A stretch of 64,000 bases of DNA from Ophiosphaerella korrae. Its lineage: Eukaryota; Ascomycota; Dothideomycetes; Pleosporales; Phaeosphaeriaceae. The notes under the pieces are model-generated. The model searched no databases and had not been told where the DNA came from. It saw only the letters and a list, made by a program, of their open reading frames with translations. Of this stretch, positions 57,415 to 64,000 are shown piece after piece (position 1 is the first letter of the stretch; every line of letters begins with the position of its first letter). The translations under genes were made by a program, and so were the position numbers. The DNA lies in the NCBI GenBank assembly GCA_028456385.1, contig JALNQF010000152.1:1-64000 (forward strand), given 5' to 3'.

Positions 57415-57920
57415 CGGAGGTGCCTTTCAAAAGTCCTTGCTGACGCTAAAGACGCTAGTACCGCTAGTACCGCCACAAAACGCCACAATTTTCAAATCTA
57501 CCTTGCTTTACCAGAGCTCAAGCTCAATAAAGCTCAATAATCTTCTTGATATATATAGGAATTCTCTCCGGAGCTTACCCTAGCACTTATTCTATACCTT
57601 AATTACCTACTCTCTTCGTTTGATAGTTCGAGCGTAGATAGAGTTGACTGTTTGAGCCGAAAGACTGGTCTCTTCAGCTATTTGAGACGTAGATTTACCA
57701 ACACAAGGAGGCTTTGATGTAACAACTAAGACTCAAGTAGTAAGGCTAATATTTAGGGCTATTTGCAGCACTAGGAGTTAAGTATACTTAGCTATCTCTA
57801 ACTTTGAAGACTGCTTTGAAGAAACTTCATCTTTGCCAAAGACAGGTGGCGTTACTTAGCGGCGGCGCTAGCGGTGGTGGCGCTTTTAGCGTCAGTAAAA
57901 ACTTTTGAAAGGCACCTCCG
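57415..57920 (-). mobile_element. Relic of a pogo/Fot-like (Tc1/mariner) DNA transposon
   Basis: A 506-bp segment bounded by 20-bp perfect terminal inverted repeats starting CGGAGGTGCC, each flanked by TA (57413-57414 and 57921-57922), the expected target duplication. Subterminal CTGACGCTAAA is also repeated inverted. On the minus strand, near 57590-57680, a helix-turn-helix-like fragment can be read (SQIAEETSLSAQTVNSIYAR), like the DNA-binding start of such transposases, followed by a stop. The catalytic part is absent, so this is an internally deleted, non-autonomous copy. Confidence 0.72.
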
Positions 57921-57922
57921 TA

Positions 57923-60199
57923 GATTGAAGGTATTGACGGTTACAACAAGCGATCGCTTAGAGAAGTTGGGCAATTGCACGCACAGCTTGATTCGTTTGG
58001 GTATCAGTGTTTTGATCGATGGTCTGGCGCATCTCGACGTCACCTTACGTCGATCGCTGTGGGTGGGTGTAGGAAAAGGGCCGATAGTCATGGAGCTCGC
58101 AGCCCCTGGGTGGAACTCGTTTGTGCGATTCAGGTTGACACAATGGAGGAATGTTGGCAATAGCATTCGGAAAGCCCCTTAGGGATACCCGTTCCCAGAA
58201 GGAAACATGACGTGCAGGGCAACGTGGTGTTGCGGACCGAAATTAATTAGGGAATGGTGGTCGGACCGACGTTGAAACCGGGGTGCTAGGATGACGCTCG
58301 CTCGGCTACGTGTTAGTGGTTGCAGTGGGCAGAAAAGGTGTGGTCAAATGAGGTTTCCCCGTGACGAGGCAGGTAGGGAGATGGATGATGAGCTTGGATT
58401 ATTTGGAGGTTGATTGACCCTAGCCACAGGGCGGAGAGCGGGCAAGTTGAGCCACAGAAGCTGTTGCGGCGGCATTTGGTGGTAGCGTGGGGTGGACGTG
58501 GGGTAAAGAGCAAGCCAAAGGCGGAACAAAGCGCAGTGTGCTATATGCTCCACTACGATGCATAAAAATGACTGTAAGCGATGCAAAGCGGGATGATGTG
58601 CTGGCTTTGACGCCCAAGACTCCAAGAGGCCTGGATGGGCCAATGCAGGAACGACGGATTTATGGGCGGGCAAGCGCGGCATCAACTTTATGGGGAGACG
58701 AGCAGTGGTTTGAGAACGGATAATACTTGAGCCTTCACCGCCACTTGACGTAGTTGGTGGAGTCGTCGTGATGTCTGGGGGATTAGCGGGAACGCATGCA
58801 AGTGATGCTCAACAAAGTGTGTGAGGGGTGTTAGGTTAGGGTGAAGAAGGAACTGGATTCGATGCGACGATTAGCAGAGTGCCCCTCTTGACTATTTGGT
58901 GCTGGGCTGCTGCAGGGTCCAATAAACGGGCAGGCCAAGGACAAGTCCGGTGTTCGGAATGTGATCAGCTGGTCAGTACGGGTAGGGCTTGATGGAGATG
59001 AGACGTGGTTGGTGCGGCGTGGACTGTGAGTGTACCATAGTAGGGCTATGGCAAGTCGAGGGATAGAGGCAGCAGGGTGCATGGTCGGCAGGTCGCGACA
59101 GAGTAATGAAAGCCATGATTAGGCACGGAAGTCGGATCAAATGATTCGTTGGCAAAGGGCTGAAGCGACTGGCGTTGAGTGGTGGTGGTTGAGTGGTGGG
59201 CCGTAAATGGCTAGATTGCCAAGAGCTGGAGCAGAGATGGCAGCGCTGCATTCTGCCGATGCGACCGACGAGCAGCAGAGAACAGGTCGAATGGAAGAAG
59301 ATGGCGAAGAAGAAGAGTGAGTGAGTGGATGAAGCGTGGCCTGGATGTCAGGGCTGACTACTAGAGCGTTGCTGAGCGCAGGCTCGGCCGGGGCGGCAAT
59401 GGCAAGACGGTAGATGGTAGATGCAGATGGCAGATGGCAGACAGTAGATGGTGGATGGTGGATGGTGGATAGTAGATACTGGATAGTAGATAGTAGACAG
59501 CCTGCTGCCACGCCGTAGCTAGAGAAAGGAAGAGCAGCATCTACCCACGGGGCTCATGCCGCCGTCAGAGTTGCATGTTTTGCTGGGCCGGGGCGCCTCA
59601 GCACAGGACGGGCTCGGGCGATTGGGGGCGCTAGGCTCAAAGCATCGGGCAAGCCGCAACCGTGCTCACCAAGTCTACCGCCTGGCCAGCATCGACTTGT
59701 CTTTTGTCGTCACCGCTCCGCTACATAAGTAATACATGGAGCCCGGCCGTTTCATTTGGCCGCATAATATACCTATCCATTCTACGCTGCATATCGTCGC
59801 TGCGTTGCTGCGTCGCTGCGTCGTCCACACCACTCCACACTCCACACAGGGCTACAGCACTCGCACTCACACTCACACTCACACTCGCACACCCACGTAG
59901 TCCTCGCTTCTCGCTTCGCACCTCTCGCCCCCCTTAGTCATCCTCGGCCGTCCAAGCTGGATTCCCACGAGACCACCACCACCACCACTTCCCCACCACC
60001 CCTCTCCCACTCGCCGCGCGACTCAACCGCTGCGAGCACCCCCATCACCACCCCCGTCCACCACCCTTCGCGCCTGCACTCCTGGCACCGCAAGCCCCAC
60101 GAGCTTGTGGCCCGCCAGCTGCCCGACACCGAGCTGCTCTTCGAGGACCCGGGCGACTGTGGCTTTCCGCTTTTCCCCGAGGACCCCTCCCACCTCACC
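57923..60199. other. Intergenic region and long 5' region of the SFP1-like gene
   Basis: 2.3 kb with no accepted gene. The minus-strand frames at 58344-58685 and 59137-59511 are repeat- or composition-driven. The last 260 bp are open in the SFP1 frame but lack an ATG; see the finding on a possible N-terminal extension. A CACACT repeat lies at about 59865-59890. Confidence 0.5.
59408..59502. repeat. Degenerate GATGGTG/GATAGTA minisatellite
   Basis: Tandem 7-bp units of the type GATGGTG, GATGGCA and GATAGTA. It creates the spurious STIHHPPST-like frame on the minus strand. Confidence 0.8.
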
Positions 60200-60969
60200 A
60201 TGGCCCAAACCGCCGTCCCCGTCGACGTGCACACGGCCCCGCGTTATGCCTCCAATTCGCCCCCAAACCAGACTTCCAACCTCACCTCTGCCCTGAGAGA
60301 GGCTGAGGCCAACCGCGACCCCGCCACCACCACCACCACCACCACCGCCGCCGCCAGCTCGGCGACGGCCAGCCAGCTGAACCCCAATACCTTCGACTTC
60401 CACCGGCCCTCCATGGCCGATCGCCACCCCTCCGTCACCATGCTCGGCTCCTCCTTCTACGGCAATGGCGCCCGCCCCATCTCCATGAAGGACCGCCCCC
60501 GTCGAGAGAGCAACAATATGGGCTCCTTCGCCGGCGGTATGAGCTGGGGCGGCGTGTCCGTCGGCTCCTGGATCCGCGACGAGTAAGCCTGTCTCATCAC
60601 CCTCATTCTCTGCTGCTAACCCCTAGCCCTCCAGCATCATGATGGCTGGCACCTCGCCCGCCCCCTTTACCAGCGGCCAATCGCCCTCGTTCCACTCGTC
60701 CTCGTACTTGCCCAAGATGGAGGCCAACTTCATGAAGGACTTCACCTGCTGTGGCCTCACCCTCGCCTCACTGCACGATCTGCTCCAGCATTTTGAGGAG
60801 ACGCACGCCAATGCCAACGCCCCCGCGCCCCGCCCATCACACCCGGCCCAGAACGGCTTCCCCCCCATCTCTGGCGCTTCAGGCCCCTCCATTGCACCTG
60901 GCCAGACACAGGGCGAGCCCGCCATGAACACCCAGCTCGGCTTCCAGCCCAGGTCCGGCTCCGGCTCCG

Positions 60970-61042
<73 letters not shown>

Positions 61043-62156
61043 CTCCGGCTCCGGCTCCGGCTCCCGTCAGCGATTGGGCTCTGTCAGCCGATCCAACTTG
61101 TCCACCGTGCAGGACATGGATACCTTGGACGACATGGACATGGATGACATTGCTTTTGACAACCTGGCCCCCATTGAAGAGGCACCCGTCCAATTTCCTG
61201 TCCAGCCGAACCACTTCAACCAAAACCAAAACCAAAATCCATTGCCACAGCTCAATGTCAATTTGGCAAATACCATGCAGAATCACAATGGCCTGCGAAC
61301 ATCAAATCCTTCCACTCCTGCCGCATCCCAACCCTTCAACCTGCAAAATAACAACCCAACTGTCTCCTCGGTCAATACACCCACTCTCGGCACTGTTCCC
61401 ATGACCCACAATTTAACTTCCCCCGAGTCGTCACATCCTGGCACCCCCGCTGAACTGGACATGGATTTCACAAACTTCAACCCCATGATGGGTATGGGCG
61501 ACATGGGCATGGGCATGAACATGAACATGAACTTCAACAATGGCAACTTTGGCTTGAACGGTTTTGACAATAACAATGGCACAATCGACCAGCCTGGAAA
61601 GCGGCTTTTCAGCAAACAGGGCGCAGGATTGAGCCAAGCACAGCTGCAAGCAGCCTTGAAGAACTATCAGCTTGGCGGCAATGATCAGAGCGAGCTTGCG
61701 CGAAGGTTACGAGAACAGCAACTCCTCAACGGCGCGAGCATACCACAATTCCCTTTCCCCGAGGAAGTTAAGCCTTTCAGATGCCCAGTCATTGGCTGCG
61801 AGAAGGCATACAAGAATCAGAATGGTCTCAAGTATCACAAGCAACACGGTCATCAAAATCAACAACTCAAAGAGAATGAGGATGGTTCCTTCTCCATTGT
61901 GGATCCATTGACATCTATTCCATACCCTGGTACCGTGGGCATGGAAAAGGAGAAGCCATATCGATGTGAGGTGTGTGGCAAGCGTTACAAGAATCTCAAT
62001 GGTCTCAAGTACCATCGCTCGCATGCCCCGCACTGTAACCCTGAGTTGGCCCTCCAAAAGTTGGGTTTGACGGGCAATTTGCAAAATCTCCAAAACATGC
62101 AAAACGCCAATGTTGCAGGGGCTGGCATGGGTGGCATCGATCCTTCTATATTCTAA
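60200..62156 (+). CDS. SFP1: C2H2 zinc-finger transcription regulator, SFP1 type
   Basis: Predicted 634 aa, exons 60200-60582 and 60635-62156. The 52-nt intron (GTAAGC, GCTAAC branch, CCAG) joins GSWIRD to [12 protein letters not shown]. The ATG at 60200 has the context CACCATGGC. Order: a disordered N-terminus with poly-Thr/Ala; a first atypical finger-like block ([20 protein letters not shown]); a long Ser-Gly repeat; Asn/Gln/Met-rich low complexity; then two C-terminal C2H2 fingers ([20 protein letters not shown] and [20 protein letters not shown]). Split fingers of this kind mark the SFP1 family, whose yeast member activates ribosomal protein and ribosome-biogenesis genes downstream of TOR and moves between nucleus and cytoplasm. 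Direct targets in filamentous fungi are less clear. Confidence 0.88.
60955..61062 (+). repeat. GGCTCT/GGCTCC hexanucleotide repeat encoding Ser-Gly
   Basis: About 18 tandem six-base units in frame within the SFP1-type gene, encoding alternating Ser and Gly. The middle is homogeneous (GGCTCT) and the ends are GGCTCC, as expected of slippage growth. Confidence 0.9.
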
Positions 62157-64000
62157 CGGGGACAAGCACATTTCTCTTACACTTGATGGTTTGGCTGAAA
62201 AGTTATGATTGGTTTTATACGTCTCACGCCTGCATTTGGAACCGGCGTTCTTGGAATGGAAATATGACCATGCCTCTCCCGCCAAGAGCAGCTATTTCTG
62301 GATTTTGGGATAGGATGCATCTGCATATCTTACGTTTCGCTTCCTGTACATCTCTTTGGAGATGCATCTCCTTTGACCACGCTAGAGTTGGTACGATGAT
62401 GTTGATGCATTAGAGCGGTGTTTCAGTGGCTGTTTGCCTTGTTGGTTTTCTTTCCGATATCCCTGGGTTTGTTTTTCCACTCTTGTTACACAGTCGTCGC
62501 TAGACTTGGATTTGTTGGGCGTTTCCAAAAGTTTTGAATGCGAGGCATGCTTATACGCTGCCTCTGACAAAACACCAGTTGATTTGTTTTTGTGTTGGTC
62601 GATAGATGTGCAGGTGTACCAAGCGGCAAGTTGCATGAGAGACATGAAGCACGTAATACCACATTGTTCTATAGCATTCTTGTCCCAGACGTTTACCATG
62701 CCTCAATCACATGCGTGAATTGAACTAAGTACGAGTTTCATCACGTAGGTACATGGCTTGGCATGTGGGTACCTCAGCAATTGCTGTGTGATGACATTGA
62801 AACGGTTGGTTTCTCAGAGGTAACCCCCCTTCCCCCCCCCCATCCAATGGGCGATAGCTACGCAGCTCACTTACTGCTAATCACAGTACCTATGGTTAGA
62901 GCAACGCCTCGATCCAAGAGTTAAGCCTTTGCCACTTGCCCACAGCTTCTGTTCGGAACCATCCGTGGTCCACGTGTTGGTTAGATCTTCTTACTGGACA
63001 GGATCCCTGTACCCGATGACATCGCACCGCCACAGAGCTCTCTGCGCGACTTGCTTCCGGACTGCTGTTTACGGCAATGATGTCGCCGCTATCGCCCGGT
63101 GGTGGCTAAAAGTGCCCCAGTCAATGGTCAACCGCAGTCAACCGTGGTTAACCCACAAAGCCGCACTACCATCATCCCGGTGGGCATCCCATGTTTAGCA
63201 TCTCTCGCAATATTGAAACGGTTGGCGTTTCTGTGCTAACAGGAGAGGCGAGACTAGAAGCATGTATGGAAGGGCGGTGTGCTGCGACCTCTTATGGGGT
63301 AATGAAAACTACCTTCGTTCCACATGGTCCGAGTAGTTCTGCATACGAGAGTACCAGTCATCTACCCTAGAAGGATTGTATTTTGGACCTGTTGGGAGAT
63401 TGCAGCTCTGGGTGCTAATACGTGAGCGGCAGTTGTTTGCGGCGCACGCTTATTGGCTCTTGTTTACATTTTCTGACGTGGGGTACTGTGCCTGGCTCTC
63501 GGTAAGTCGGGAAAGCCGGAAATAGAATCGCGCGCCCCATCTCAAATCAGTTGCATCGAAACAACAACTTGCACACACTCCACAAGCCTGTTTTTTTGAG
63601 CCAAACTAGTTGATTTGCGATGCGCTTGCTTCCTGCCTATAATGCCTAAATGTATTCGAATCACCACGCTACCGCCTGAGCTTGTCCTAGCCGAGTCCCT
63701 GCCGCAGCTTGAGCCGCCGCAACCTTAAACTGGATGGATACAAATAGATTCCCATATATTCTTAGTCGGCCCAAGTCACTAGATATGAGTATAATGGAGA
63801 CTTGGGTGTCTCCCCTACGCCGATTGTTCCATGCAAGGAAGTGTGCAGGTGAGAAACAGGGCATTAAGAGGTTCGTTCTACAAGGTCTTGTCTGAGTTGG
63901 ATCAAGATAAGATTAACCGAACGATTGATCAGTATGAGTATCAAGGCCGCGCATCAAAATTTTGACTTGTACAAGCAATTTAAGACCTAAATCAATGCAA
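62157..64000. other. Right-end intergenic region, no supported gene
   Basis: 1.8 kb with the 3' flank of the SFP1-type gene. Frames such as minus 61707-62285 (mostly antisense to the zinc fingers) and plus 62929-63198 lack motifs. A C-rich tract lies near 62825-62840. A gene may begin beyond the window. Confidence 0.5.

Noticed and set aside
60107..60199. Start of SFP1 at the GTG near 60107
   Set aside because: Not an ATG; the ATG at 60200 has a strong context. The upstream open frame is reported separately as a finding.
1..64000. tRNA or rRNA genes
   Set aside because: I looked for A/B-box-like and T-loop signatures by eye and found none convincing; a tRNAscan run would settle it.

Overview
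The window reads as nuclear DNA of a filamentous ascomycete (Pezizomycotina; I suspect Dothideomycetes but cannot prove the class). Genes lie on both strands and carry many 45-60 nt introns with CTAAC/CTAAT-type branch points. Diagnostic genes include a HET-C heterokaryon-incompatibility protein, a fungal Zn2Cys6 regulator, a DUF7732-like secreted protein and an SFP1-type zinc-finger protein. Most genes were rebuilt by hand: I chose splice sites, checked phase across every junction, and used family motifs to decide between options. All exon coordinates are therefore predictions without transcript support.

Layout. 1-9.2 kb: a low-complexity conserved protein, a large RasGAP of the BUD2 type, and a small hypothetical protein. 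9.8-14.8 kb: a protein kinase and HET-C, divergent from one promoter. 15.1-30.1 kb: an apparent metabolic cluster holding a short-chain dehydrogenase, two different Baeyer-Villiger monooxygenases (BVMOs), a Zn2Cys6 transcription factor, an ACS-family MFS transporter, a metallo-beta-lactamase-fold lactonase, a zinc alcohol dehydrogenase and an alpha/beta hydrolase of the proline iminopeptidase type. 30.1-40.8 kb: housekeeping genes, namely a PTS1-tagged SCP2 protein, an F-box protein, an alpha-arrestin with a PPxY motif, a probable mitochondrial lipase, V-ATPase subunit G, PET117 and a secreted DUF7732-like protein. 40.8-48.5 kb: a gene-poor stretch with one tiny Cys-rich protein. 48.5-64 kb: a glycogen-binding-module protein, two small FWEK-motif proteins, a TINA/ADIP coiled-coil protein, a secreted BBE-type FAD oxidoreductase, a DNA-transposon relic and SFP1.

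The cluster at 15-30 kb is the best candidate for an undescribed system. Its enzymes fit a chain: alcohol to ketone (SDR and Zn-ADH), ketone to ester or lactone (two BVMOs), lactone or ester to hydroxy acid (lactonase, hydrolase), with its own importer and regulator. There is no polyketide synthase, NRPS or terpene synthase in view, which favours catabolism or detoxification of a cyclic ketone or lactone over biosynthesis. A perfect 11-bp palindrome containing CGG-N7-CCG lies between the transporter and the lactonase and could be the regulator's operator.

A second notable theme is extreme splicing. The lipase gene needs exons of 8, 10 and 2 nt to encode its conserved core. V-ATPase subunit G has an initiator codon alone on its first coding exon plus a 9-nt exon. 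Two genes appear to use GC-AG introns. HET-C has a 50-nt intron whose retention would leave a long alternative frame open.
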